A stretch of 29,151 nucleotides of DNA from contig DATHAL010000074.1 in assembly GCA_035296705.1 (NCBI GenBank), positions 1-29,151 on the forward strand. The letters run 5' to 3'. The position numbers were made by a program, and so were the translations under genes. The notes below the pieces were generated by a model, which saw only the letters and a program-made list of their open reading frames with translations, ran no database searches and had not been told where the DNA came from. Every line of letters starts with the position of its first letter. Positions within the stretch are counted from its first letter, which is position 1. Origin of the DNA: WHSW01 sp035296705. GTDB taxonomy: Bacteria > Actinomycetota > Thermoleophilia > Solirubrobacterales > 70-9. Positions 1 through 7,810 of the stretch are shown here, piece after piece.

Positions 1-989
1 CCGTCCTTGACGATCCAGGTGCCGTCGTCGACGATCTGCAGGCTGGCGTTGAGGATCACCCCGTCGAGGTGCAGCCTGGAGACGTTCTGGCCGCCGGGAT
101 AGGCGAGGTGGTTGTCGCCGAGCGCGAAGTGCACGGTCCCGACGCGGCCCTTCTCCGACGGCGTGCCGAACGGCGCCACTTCCGAGACGCCGAACGCGAA
201 TTCGCCGGCCACGTCGGCGTTCTCGACGCCTTCGATCACGTCGCGCAGCCGGGCGGCTTCGTCGCCGCCCTCGATCGCGGCCGCCCGGCCGTTCTCCATC
301 CTCCAGGTGATCGGCTCGGTCACTTGGCCAGGGAGGCCGATCCCAAGCATGACGCCGTCGACCACGATCGTGCCCTCGGTGCGGTCCTCGACCGCCGCGA
401 AGGCGACCTCGGCCCAGAGCGGCAGCGGCCCCATCATCTGGCCCCGCTGCTTGATCGACGTCACCTCGAGCGCCGGACGGCCCTCGATCGACACCCTGAC
501 ATCCGTGCCCGCGGGGGACGTGACGTGGCACTCGGTCTTGCCCTCGAGTGCCGCCATCGCGTCCTTGGCGCGCTGGATCGCGGCGTGGATCTTCTCCACG
601 GTCAATCCCCATTCGCCCATGCCCGGCTCGACCGAGCAGATCTTGGCGTTGGCGGCGCAGGACTCCTTGACGGCCGGAACGTGGGCGAAACGGTTTGCCC
701 ACTCGAGGTTGGCGACGATGATGATCTCGTCGGAGTTGACCATCGCCTGGTGCAGGTTGCGTGGCGGCTCCATCGGAAAGTGCGTGTCGGCGCGCCCGCG
801 CTTGACCTGCGCCTCGTTGTCCATGATCACCGGCCAGGCGCCGCGGTCGACCGCGACGCCGGCGAGCGCGTCCGCCTCGGCGCGGTGTTCGTTGTCACAG
901 ATGATCGTCACGACGTCGTTTTCCTCGACGGACATGCAGACGTCGACGACCAGCTCTGCGTCCTTGCGGACCTCCTCGGGGGTGGGCAT
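1..989 (-). CDS. M29 aminopeptidase / 2,5-dihydroxypyridine dioxygenase (NicX)-like protein, C-terminus outside window
   Basis: The leftward frame is open from the ATG at 989-987 to the window edge, giving 329 codons with no stop. The translation starts MPTPEEVRKDAEL. A C-terminal segment reads GDNHLAYPGGQNVSRLHLDG (residues 291-310), with His294, His307 and Asp309 placed like the metal ligands of the COG2309 superfamily. That superfamily contains both M29 leucyl aminopeptidases and NicX, the Fe(II) dioxygenase that opens 2,5-dihydroxypyridine in nicotinate breakdown. Sequence alone does not settle which activity applies. The GG-x5-HLD arrangement and the catabolic neighbours make me prefer a ring-cleaving dioxygenase, moderately. 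The gene lies 5 bases after the flavin oxidoreductase stop, and AGGTGA sits 5 bases before the ATG, so it is the third gene of the GntR operon. No signal peptide is visible. Confidence 0.75.
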   Translation of the reverse strand, partial: MPTPEEVRKDAELVVDVCMSVEENDVVTIICDNEHRAEADALAGVAVDRGAWPVIMDNEAQVKRGRADTHFPMEPPRNLHQAMVNSDEIIIVANLEWANRFAHVPAVKESCAANAKICSVEPGMGEWGLTVEKIHAAIQRAKDAMAALEGKTECHVTSPAGTDVRVSIEGRPALEVTSIKQRGQMMGPLPLWAEVAFAAVEDRTEGTIVVDGVMLGIGLPGQVTEPITWRMENGRAAAIEGGDEAARLRDVIEGVENADVAGEFAFGVSEVAPFGTPSEKGRVGTVHFALGDNHLAYPGGQNVSRLHLDGVILNASLQIVDDGTWIVKD

Positions 990-994
990 CTAGA

Positions 995-2047
995 TCACCT
1001 CGCGATCTCGCGTTGGAATGCGGGCAGGACCTCGTTCGCGAATCGCTCGACCTGCTTGAACTGGTCGAGGTCGCCGAACCGGCAGATGAAGTGGTTGACG
1101 CCGCGGGCGGCGAACTCCCGCAGCCATTCGACGATCTGCTCGGGGGTGCCGACCGGGCCCCAGTTGGAGAGGTCCATCGCCTGCGAGAGCTCCGGGTAGT
1201 ACTTCGAGATGTAGCTGTCGAACGCCGCCTTCGCCTCGGACTCGGAATCCGCGATGTTCATCGTCACCTGATAGGCCACCGTGTAGTCGGCGAAGTCGCG
1301 GCCGAGCTCGCCCGCGGCCTGCTCGAGGTAACCGATCTGCTCGGTGAGCTCCTCGGGGTGCTCGGCGCGACAGCAGGTCATCCAACCGTCGCCGTAGCGG
1401 ATGATCCGCTCGCAGGCGCGCTTCATGATCCGCACCATGCGGTCGTCGGAGGAGTCGTCGACCAATCGCGGGTTGGAGACCACCCAGATCGGCGGCGGCT
1501 CCTGGAGCGGGCCGAGAGGCGCCATTTCCGTACCGGAATGAAACGCGACGTCGTCGTAGTCGAAGTAGTCGCCGTGGAAGGTGACCTTGCCCTGCGTCCA
1601 CAGCGTGCGGACCACCTCGAGGACCTCCTCGAGCACGTAGCCGCGCTTCTTGAACGGCAGCCCGAGGGCCTCGAACTCGCGCTGCACGCCCTTCTCGGGA
1701 TTGCCCATGCACGGGCCGAGGATCGTCCGGCCGCCCGAGATCACGTCGAGCGTGGCCCACTCGAGCGCCAGGTACAGCGGGTTGCGGGTGGAGGCCACCA
1801 GGCAGGCGGTCCCGAGCTTGGCGCGCTCGGTTCGCTGCGAGATCGCGGAGAGCAGCGAGATCGGCTCGTAGCGGGGCTTGGAAAATAGGCTGTCGCCGAC
1901 CCAAACCGACGCGAAGCCGAGCCGCTCGACCTCGGCGGACAGATCGAGCAGATCCGGGAGCGTGTAGTCGGGCGCGATCAGCGGCTCGCGGTTGTTGAGA
2001 TTGACTCCGAACTGGACTTCCTTCGTGGTGTCGTCCGTGGCGGTCAG
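995..2047 (-). CDS. Luciferase-like (LLM class) flavin-dependent oxidoreductase
   Basis: This 350-residue protein has the bacterial luciferase-like TIM-barrel layout: a first strand QFGVN (residues 12-16), WVGDSLF (49-55), the segment KLGTACLVASTRNPLYLA (77-94) and SGGRTILGPCMGNPEKG (104-120). The family uses FMN or F420 and includes alkane and sulfonate monooxygenases, RutA and F420 dehydrogenases. The substrate cannot be read from sequence. The frame stays open far upstream, but that part is only a shadow of the regulator gene. No ATG, GTG or TTG lies between the regulator end and the first conserved strand. A CTG at 2047-2045 overlaps the regulator TGA and has GGGAG 6 bases upstream, so I place the start there. 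It is co-transcribed between the GntR gene and the NicX-like gene. Confidence 0.85.
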   Translation of the reverse strand: MTATDDTTKEVQFGVNLNNREPLIAPDYTLPDLLDLSAEVERLGFASVWVGDSLFSKPRYEPISLLSAISQRTERAKLGTACLVASTRNPLYLALEWATLDVISGGRTILGPCMGNPEKGVQREFEALGLPFKKRGYVLEEVLEVVRTLWTQGKVTFHGDYFDYDDVAFHSGTEMAPLGPLQEPPPIWVVSNPRLVDDSSDDRMVRIMKRACERIIRYGDGWMTCCRAEHPEELTEQIGYLEQAAGELGRDFADYTVAYQVTMNIADSESEAKAAFDSYISKYYPELSQAMDLSNWGPVGTPEQIVEWLREFAARGVNHFICRFGDLDQFKQVERFANEVLPAFQREIAR

Positions 2048-2817
2048 GGTCGTCTCCCTTCGGTGGTGGTCAGCGGGGCGGTCACGGCCTGCTCGCCGGT
2101 CTCCTCCTCGACGCGCTGCGGGACCTCGATGTGGTCGGCGAGCAGGTGCGCCGCTCGCTCGGCGTCGCCGGCTTCGACGGCCTCGAGGATCGCCGAGTGC
2201 TCGGAGATCGACCTGTCGAGGCTGCCGCGCAGAACGAGCGACCGGGCGAGGTAGCGGCCCGTCTGGTCGAGCAGCAGCCCGTACATCTCGTCCAGCTTGC
2301 CGTTGCCCGAGGCCGTGACGAGCAGCCGGTGAAACGCGGCGTTCGCGTCGAAGAACTCCTTCACCTCGTCGCGGCGCGCGTGCTCGACCATCCGGTCGTG
2401 CAGCTCGCGCAGGCGAGCGAGGTCCGACTGCTCGAGCCGTGGCACCGCGAGCCGGATGGCGAGCGTCTCGAGCGCCTCGCGAACCTGGTAGGCGTCGATG
2501 AACTCGTCGCGCGTCAGCTCGGTGATGATCGCGCCGCGGCGCGGGGTGATCGTCACCAGGCCCTCGCTTGCGAGTCGCCCGAGCGCCTCGCGAATTGGGC
2601 CGCGGCTGACCCCGAGCGAGCGGGCGAGCGAGGTCTCGCTGAGCACGGTGCCGGGCGCCAGTTCGCCGGAGAGGATCTCCTCGCGCAGCCGGTCGCGGAC
2701 CTGCTCCCACAGCGTCCGATTGTCGAGCCGGCGGTTGCCGCCTCCATCCGCCGCGCCGTCGAGCGGCTCGTCGCCGCGTCGCTCGCCGCTCTCTGTGCGT
2801 GCCGGAATGTCGTTCAT
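2044..2817 (-). CDS. GntR-family (FadR/FCD subfamily) transcriptional regulator
   Basis: The 257-residue protein has an N-terminal winged helix (about residues 36-100) with the GntR signature VSRGPIREALGRLASEGLV and TPRRGAIIT. An FCD effector domain follows, with YQVREALE (110-117), FFDANAAFHRLL (155-166) and SEHSAI. The D, H and H residues in these helices match the usual FCD metal/effector site, which commonly binds small carboxylates. The ATG at 2817-2815, with AGGG 5 bases upstream, is preferred over a TTG 22 codons earlier, because the earlier start would consume the likely promoter and operator. It is first in a leftward operon, divergent from the amidohydrolase and transporter genes, and so is the obvious local regulator of both arms. 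The first 30 residues are charged and probably disordered. Confidence 0.9.
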   Translation of the reverse strand: MNDIPARTESGERRGDEPLDGAADGGGNRRLDNRTLWEQVRDRLREEILSGELAPGTVLSETSLARSLGVSRGPIREALGRLASEGLVTITPRRGAIITELTRDEFIDAYQVREALETLAIRLAVPRLEQSDLARLRELHDRMVEHARRDEVKEFFDANAAFHRLLVTASGNGKLDEMYGLLLDQTGRYLARSLVLRGSLDRSISEHSAILEAVEAGDAERAAHLLADHIEVPQRVEEETGEQAVTAPLTTTEGRRP

Positions 2818-2865
2818 CAAGACCCTGGGAGCCGGGCACCGCTGACTGACGTCCGAGAACTGTCG

Positions 2866-2890
2866 GTTGTCAACAGTCGGCAATTAGACT
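2866..2890. promoter_or_regulatory. Candidate GntR operator and leftward promoter element
   Basis: The divergent gap holds GTTGTCAAC at 2866-2874, a perfect palindrome around one base. Read leftward it contains a perfect -35 hexamer TTGACA (2873-2868). Next to it AGTC (2875-2878) and GACT (2887-2890) form an inverted repeat with an 8-base spacer. Rightward, TAGACT (2885-2890) matches a -10 TANNNT. GT-n-AC palindromes are typical of FadR-type operators. A regulator bound here would cover the leftward -35 and could control both directions. No clean -10 was found for the leftward promoter. Confidence 0.4.
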
Positions 2891-3034
2891 ATCATCGGCC
2901 TCGGTGATCGGCAAGGCGGTTGCTCCCGCATGGCTCCACGCCCAGTGGCCACGGCGCTGGGCCCCTCCCTCCCCGGCACCGGGCGCAGCCGCGCGGCCCG
3001 ATCGCCGCGCGGGCGGAAGACGCATCGGGGCGCC

Positions 3035-3790
3035 GTGATCGTCGATCCCCACATGCACGTGGGCGAGTTCCCGCTCTTCGACGTCGCCCTCGACGAGCCG
3101 GGCCTGATCGAGCTGTTCGCCGAGTGGGAGTACGACGCCGGGATCGTCTTTCATCCTGACAACGAGCTCACTCGCGGAATCGTCGAGCGGGTGCCCAACG
3201 CCTGGGCACTGTTCTGGGCCAACCCGCGCGAGCCCGACTGCGCCGAGCGCGCCGCCGAGCTGCTGGATCACCCGAAGTTCCTCGGCGTGAAGCTTCATCC
3301 GCTGCTCGACGGCTATCACCCGAACGATCCGAGCGTTCACCCGGTCGTCGAGCGGCTAATCGAGCGTGCCATGCCTGTGCTCGTGCACTGCGGGCACCCG
3401 ATCTTCACCCTGCCGTGGAGTATCGAGGAGCTGGCGGTCCAGTTCCCCGAGCTGCGACTGGTGCTCGGCCACATGGGCCACGGCAACATCGTTTACATCA
3501 ATGGAGCGATCGACGTCGCCGAGCGCAACCCCAACGTCTATCTCGAGACGTCAGGGATGCCGATGCACTCGAAGATCCGCACCGCGTTCGAGCGGGTCGG
3601 GTCCGACCGGGTGATGTACGGCTCGGACGCGCCATTTCATGATCCGGGCGTAGAGCTTCGCAAGGTCGAAGCGAGCGGCCTCGACGAGGAAGCGCGCCGC
3701 CGGGTCCTGGGTTTGAACGCACGTAGGTTGTTCTTCGGCAGCGATGATGCGTCGGTGACGGCGCCGAACGGAAGTGGCTCGGATGGCTGA
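3035..3790 (+). CDS. Amidohydrolase-2 family metal-dependent hydrolase (ACMSD/TatD-like TIM barrel)
   Basis: From a GTG at 3035 the protein is 251 residues and opens VIVDPHMHVG, placing the metal-binding HxH (His6, His8) on the first strand as the family requires. Later motifs are GVKLHPLLDGYHP, VLVHCGHPIF, LVLGHMGHGN and YGSDAPFHDP, which supply the remaining metal-site Lys/His/Asp positions. The frame continues back to an ATG at 2930, but the extra 35 residues are Pro/Arg-rich and unlike the family, so I prefer GTG 3035. The upstream GGGG is a weak ribosome site. Relatives hydrolyse C-N bonds or decarboxylate aromatic and heterocyclic acids. It is the first rightward gene, divergent from the GntR operon and 73 bases before the binding protein. 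The substrate is unknown. Confidence 0.85.
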   Translation: MIVDPHMHVGEFPLFDVALDEPGLIELFAEWEYDAGIVFHPDNELTRGIVERVPNAWALFWANPREPDCAERAAELLDHPKFLGVKLHPLLDGYHPNDPSVHPVVERLIERAMPVLVHCGHPIFTLPWSIEELAVQFPELRLVLGHMGHGNIVYINGAIDVAERNPNVYLETSGMPMHSKIRTAFERVGSDRVMYGSDAPFHDPGVELRKVEASGLDEEARRRVLGLNARRLFFGSDDASVTAPNGSGSDG

Positions 3791-3863
3791 GCCCCACGTC
3801 GCATCGCAACGGCCCAGCGGCCGGCGCCGAGGCCGTCAATACGCATCAACAGAGGAGAGGGTC

Positions 3864-4961
3864 ATGGCACAGCACACAACCACCGAGCGCGAACGCGGCG
3901 GCCGTGGAGGGAGGGGACTGAGGCTGAGCGCCGCGGTTGCCAGCCTCCTACTCGCCGCGGCGATCGTCGCCGGATGCGGCAGTGACGACAGCTCGGACGA
4001 CACGGGCGAGTCGTCCGGCGAGGCGTCGATCTCGAGCTTCGCGATCGTCACGCCGGAGAAGGGCAACGACTACGGCTGGAACCAGCAGGGCGTCGAGGGA
4101 GCCGAGAAGACCGCCGATCAGCTCGGCATTGACGTCGAGGTAGCCGACAACTCCGGTTACGAGGACATCTCGCCGATCCTGCGCGAGCTGTCGACCAGCG
4201 GCAACGAGTTCATCATCGCCCAGGCATCCGGGTACAACACCACCGCCCCGGACGTCGCCGGGCAGACGGGTGTGCCCGAGCTGGTCTGGGACAACCCGGA
4301 GGCCAACCAACCCGAAGTCTCGGCCGACTCCGAGACCGCGAGCCAGGAGGGCGCCTACCTGGCGGGAATCCTCGCCGCGAAGACGACGAAGTCCGGCAAG
4401 CTCGGAATCGTCATCTCGGCGGACGACACGAACTGGAACAAGATGTCCGGCGGGTTCATCGCCGGCGCGCGCTCCGTCGATCCGAGCGTGGAGATCGAGC
4501 TCGCCCAGATCGGACAGGCCGGGTACGCCGACACGGCGGGCGGTAAGCGCGTCACCGAGGCGGTGATCGCCGACGGCGCCGACATCGTCTTCGGGATGGG
4601 CGACGGCTCGTCGTTCGGCATGCTCCAGGCCGTCGAGAACGCCGATGACGTCAAGTTCATCGACGTAATCGGCGACAAGACGTCGATCGACGACCAGGGC
4701 GTCCTGCTCTCGTCGGTGTTGTGGAGCTTCGACGGGCTCTACACCGACGCGATCGAGGACATCGGCAACGGCACGTTCGGCGAGCAGGGGTATGAGCTCG
4801 ACCTCGAAAACGGCGGCATCTCGCTGCTTCAGACGGACCTGATCGACGATCAGACCTGGAGCGAGATCGAGGACGCCAAGCAGAAGATCATCGACGGCGA
4901 CATCAAGGTCCCGCTGACCGAGGAGAAGTCCCAGGTTGACGCCCTGATCAACAAGGGCTAG
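3864..4961 (+). CDS. BMP/PnrA-family ABC transporter substrate-binding lipoprotein
   Basis: This is a 365-residue exported lipoprotein. The ATG at 3864 is preceded by GAGGAGAGGG. The N-terminus has a charged region, then a hydrophobic stretch and the lipobox IVAGC with Cys38, followed by a Ser/Asp/Gly-rich tether. The mature domain begins ISSFAIVTPEKGNDYGWNQQ, the usual opening of the BMP family (PF02608), and later shows DIVFGMGDGSSFGML. Characterised members (PnrA/TmpC, BmpA, RnsB) bind purine nucleosides, so the ligand is probably a nucleoside-like or other N-heterocyclic compound; that is inference. ATPase and permeases of the matching type follow after one intervening gene. Confidence 0.93.
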   Translation: MAQHTTTERERGGRGGRGLRLSAAVASLLLAAAIVAGCGSDDSSDDTGESSGEASISSFAIVTPEKGNDYGWNQQGVEGAEKTADQLGIDVEVADNSGYEDISPILRELSTSGNEFIIAQASGYNTTAPDVAGQTGVPELVWDNPEANQPEVSADSETASQEGAYLAGILAAKTTKSGKLGIVISADDTNWNKMSGGFIAGARSVDPSVEIELAQIGQAGYADTAGGKRVTEAVIADGADIVFGMGDGSSFGMLQAVENADDVKFIDVIGDKTSIDDQGVLLSSVLWSFDGLYTDAIEDIGNGTFGEQGYELDLENGGISLLQTDLIDDQTWSEIEDAKQKIIDGDIKVPLTEEKSQVDALINKG

Positions 4962-4982
4962 TCGAAGACAACAAGCAGCGTC

Positions 4983-5014
4983 GCGGCCGGGGCCTCACAC
5001 GGGGCCCCGGCCGC
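4983..5014 (+). terminator. Strong intercistronic hairpin after the binding-protein gene
   Basis: GCGGCCGGGGCC (4983-4994) and its exact reverse complement (5003-5014) form a 12-bp G/C stem with an 8-base loop, starting 22 bases past the stop. No T-run follows. In transporter operons such hairpins often stabilise the upstream message and partly stop transcription, so that the binding protein is made in excess over the membrane parts. That role is inferred. Confidence 0.6.
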
Positions 5015-5036
5015 CGGCCAGCGACGGCAGGTGCAG

Positions 5037-6212
5037 ATGGGTTCACACGAGACGAGGGCTCCGGGCCAGGGCGCGGTGGGCGAGCGGGCGCTCGGCGGGC
5101 TCACCGAACGCGCCTTGGCCTCGGTTGCCGCCCATCGCGCCGAGATCGAAGCGACGGTCGAGTTCGTTCACGCCCACCCGGAGCTCGCCCACGAGGAGGT
5201 CGCGTGCGCTCGCTTCCTCGCCGACCAGCTCGAGGAAGCGGGCTATGAAGTGGAGCGCGGGATCGCTGGGTGCGCGACCGCGTTTCGCGCCCGCCTGGAG
5301 GGCCGCGCGGCCGGGCGCGAGGTCGGCATCGTCGACCTCTACGACGCGGTCCCCGCCGTGCGCCCCGACGGCATGGTGGCGCCCGTGCACTCGTGCGGTC
5401 ACGGCCCGATCGCGGGCGGTGTCGCGGGCGCGGCGCTCGCGTTGGCGGACGTGCGCGGCGAGCTGGCGGGCGCCGTCGAGGTCATCGGCTGTCCGGCGGA
5501 TGAGCTGCACGCCCCGGGAACACGCGACCGCGGTGGGGGCAAGGCGCTGACCGCTGCCGCGGGGGTCTGGGATCACCTCGACGTCGCGCTCTATGCCCAC
5601 CCCGAATTCAACGACACGGTCAGCCTTCGTTCGCGCCGCATGCGCCGGCTGGTCGCGACGGTCTCTGGGGCGCGGACCGTGGACGAGACAATCGAGGCGC
5701 CCCGCGCGGCAGCGGCCCGCGCCCTGGAGGCGGCTGCCGGGCCGCGCTCTGACGCGCTCATGCTCGAGAGCCTGGAACTGGATGGCGACGTGGAGGAGGG
5801 ATCGGGAATGGCTACGCGCATCACCTGGTTTCTGACCGCCGACTCTGACGGCGCGCTCGACGGGCTCGAGGCCGACCTGCGATCGCGCCTGCCCGACGCA
5901 ACCTGGGTGACCGCCCGGACGGTGCCGGGGATCGTCCCGGACGAGGACGTGCGGGGCGCCGTCGCAAGGGCCTTTGAGCGGGCCGGGCGTGGGTTTTTGG
6001 CCGAGCCGCCGCCCCTGCCCTTCGCCACGGACTTCGGTGAGATCTCGCGCCGCGTCCCGTCGGCGCTGATCGGGATCGGCAATCCGGCCGGCTGGGCGTT
6101 TCACACCGACGAGGGCGCACGCCAGTTCGCGTCGGCCGCTGGCGCCGAGGCGGCGATGACTACCGCGTCGGTGCTTGCGTTGACCGTGCTCGAGTTCCTG
6201 GGAGGGGCGTGA
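5037..6212 (+). CDS. M20-family (M20D-like) amidohydrolase/peptidase
   Basis: The 391-residue protein resembles aminoacylase/p-aminobenzoyl-glutamate hydrolase-type M20D enzymes. Visible motifs are VDLYDAVPAV (residues 99-108), VHSCGHGP (117-124), PADE (153-156), GGGKALTAAAGVWD (166-179), LYAHPEF and a C-terminal FHTDEG. The metal ligands expected for M20D (Cys120, His122, Glu156, His188 and a late His) are all present. Two positions depart from the norm: CGHD reads CGHG, and the residue before the ligand Glu, normally the general-base Glu, is Asp155. ATG 5037 has AGG 5 bases upstream. A GTG two codons earlier is possible. It overlaps the ATPase gene by 4 bases, an unusual position inside an ABC operon, suggesting it processes the imported compound in the cytoplasm. 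Confidence 0.85.
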   Translation: MGSHETRAPGQGAVGERALGGLTERALASVAAHRAEIEATVEFVHAHPELAHEEVACARFLADQLEEAGYEVERGIAGCATAFRARLEGRAAGREVGIVDLYDAVPAVRPDGMVAPVHSCGHGPIAGGVAGAALALADVRGELAGAVEVIGCPADELHAPGTRDRGGGKALTAAAGVWDHLDVALYAHPEFNDTVSLRSRRMRRLVATVSGARTVDETIEAPRAAAARALEAAAGPRSDALMLESLELDGDVEEGSGMATRITWFLTADSDGALDGLEADLRSRLPDATWVTARTVPGIVPDEDVRGAVARAFERAGRGFLAEPPPLPFATDFGEISRRVPSALIGIGNPAGWAFHTDEGARQFASAAGAEAAMTTASVLALTVLEFLGGA

Positions 6213-7810
6213 CCGCCGCCGCCTCGCCCCAGAAAGCGCCGTTGCTCGAGCTGCGCGGGATCACCAAGGCGTTTCCGGGCGTGCTCGCGAACGACCGGAT
6301 CGACCTCGACCTGCTCGCTGGCGAGGTCCACGCGCTGCTCGGCGAGAACGGTGCCGGCAAGTCGACCCTGATCAGCATCCTCTCCGGGATGTATCGCCCC
6401 GACGCTGGGACGATCCGGTTCGAGGGCCGCGACGTGGTGATCGACTCGCCGCGCGCCGCGATCGAACTCGGCATCGGAACCGTGTATCAGCACCTGACGC
6501 TGGTCCCGACCCTGAGCGTGCTCGAGAACCTGATGCTCGGCTCGCAGAGCGGGACAGGACGGCTGGACCTGGCCGGCGCCCGGGAGCGATTCGCCGACCT
6601 GGCGCGCCTGCTCGGCGTCGATTTCAAGCCCGGCACCCGCGCCGGCGCCCTGGCGCTCGGCCAGCAGCAGCAGGTGGAGATCATGAAGGCGCTGTGGCGC
6701 CAGGGCTCGCGGGTCCTGATCCTCGACGAACCGACCTCGATGCTCACGCCGCAGGGCTATGAGGAACTGCGCCGTGAGCTTGAGCACCTCACCGCCGAGG
6801 GCCTGGCCGTCGTCCTGATCACCCACAAGCTGCACGAGGCGATCGAGCTCGGCGATCGGGTCAGCGTCCTGCGCGCCGGGCGGAAGGTCGGCTCGCTGGC
6901 GCCGGCGGACCTGCGCGGCCGCTCGGAGTCCGAGCTCTCAGCGCGAATCGTCGAGATGATGTTCGGCGAGCAGGCGTCCGAGCTCGCCGACGCGGTCGAG
7001 GTAGAGGCGGCACCGGCAGCCCGTGAGCAGCCGCGGCGGCGAGAGCTCGGCCCGGTCGCCCTCGCGGTGAGGGGCCTGGGGCTCGACGCCGACGACGAGG
7101 CGGTCGCGCTCGCCGATGTTGGTATCGAGGTTCGCGCCGGCGAGATCGTCGGGATCGCCGGGGTCGACGGCAACGGCCAGCGCGAGGTCGCCGAGCTGAT
7201 CGCCGGCCAACGCCGCCCCCGCGCCGGCGAGATCCGCCTCTTCGATGAGGACGTGACGCGCATCGGCGTGCGAGAGCGCGAGCGTCGTGGCCTGCGCTAC
7301 GTCACCGATGACCGGCTCGAGGAGGGCACGGTGGGCGATCTCGACGTGGCGATGAACGCGGTCCTAAAGCGGATCGGGCGGGCCCCGTTCTGGCGCGGGG
7401 GGGCCGAGCGCCGCGCGGAGATCGACCGCTTCGCCGAGGATCTGGTCGCGCGCTTCGACGTGCGCACGCCGAGCGTCCGCACCCGGGTGGCAACCCTGTC
7501 CGGCGGCAACGTCCAGAAGCTGCTGCTTGCCCGCGAGTTCGCCGGCAAGCCGCGCGTCGTGGTCTTCAACAAGCCCACCCACGGGCTCGACGTGCGCACG
7601 GCGCAATTCGTCCGTCACCAGATCCGCGAGGCCGCCGAGGGCGGGCTCGCCGCGCTGGTGATCTCGACGGAGGTCGAGGAGCTGGTGGACCTATGCGACA
7701 GGATCGTTGTCATGTCGCGCGGGCGCGTCACCGGCGAGGTCGAGAGCTCGGCAGGGGCCGAGGAGCGCATCGGGGCGCTGATGGTGGCCCGCGCGGAGAG
7801 CGGCGCATGA
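6209..7810 (+). CDS. Double-cassette ABC transporter ATPase (nucleoside/simple-sugar type)
   Basis: The 533-residue protein contains two fused nucleotide-binding domains, as in RbsA, NupO and other BMP-associated importers. Domain 1 has Walker A GENGAGKST (45-53), a signature-region variant LALGQQQQVE (148-157) and Walker B LILDEPTS (170-177). Domain 2 has a degenerate P-loop GVDGNGQRE (318-326), signature LSGGNVQK (430-437) and an unusual Walker B VVFNKPT, where Asp is Asn454 and the catalytic Glu is Lys455. A degenerate second site is normal in this class, but loss of the Walker B Asp is more extreme. The GTG start overlaps the upstream TGA, with GGAGGGG just before it. It couples to the two permeases that follow. 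Confidence 0.95.
   Translation: MTAAASPQKAPLLELRGITKAFPGVLANDRIDLDLLAGEVHALLGENGAGKSTLISILSGMYRPDAGTIRFEGRDVVIDSPRAAIELGIGTVYQHLTLVPTLSVLENLMLGSQSGTGRLDLAGARERFADLARLLGVDFKPGTRAGALALGQQQQVEIMKALWRQGSRVLILDEPTSMLTPQGYEELRRELEHLTAEGLAVVLITHKLHEAIELGDRVSVLRAGRKVGSLAPADLRGRSESELSARIVEMMFGEQASELADAVEVEAAPAAREQPRRRELGPVALAVRGLGLDADDEAVALADVGIEVRAGEIVGIAGVDGNGQREVAELIAGQRRPRAGEIRLFDEDVTRIGVRERERRGLRYVTDDRLEEGTVGDLDVAMNAVLKRIGRAPFWRGGAERRAEIDRFAEDLVARFDVRTPSVRTRVATLSGGNVQKLLLAREFAGKPRVVVFNKPTHGLDVRTAQFVRHQIREAAEGGLAALVISTEVEELVDLCDRIVVMSRGRVTGEVESSAGAEERIGALMVARAESGA

Noticed and set aside
69..1199. Plus-strand open frames over the first kilobase
   Set aside because: The minus strand encodes a coherent NicX/M29-family protein and flavin oxidoreductase; the plus-strand reading is low-complexity.
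2048..2839. N-terminal extension of the flavin oxidoreductase (264 residues)
   Set aside because: It overlaps the whole regulator gene in another frame and has shadow-like composition.
2818..2883. Upstream TTG start for the GntR regulator
   Set aside because: It would place coding sequence over the TTGACA element and palindromes. The ATG at 2817 has a ribosome site and fits family length.
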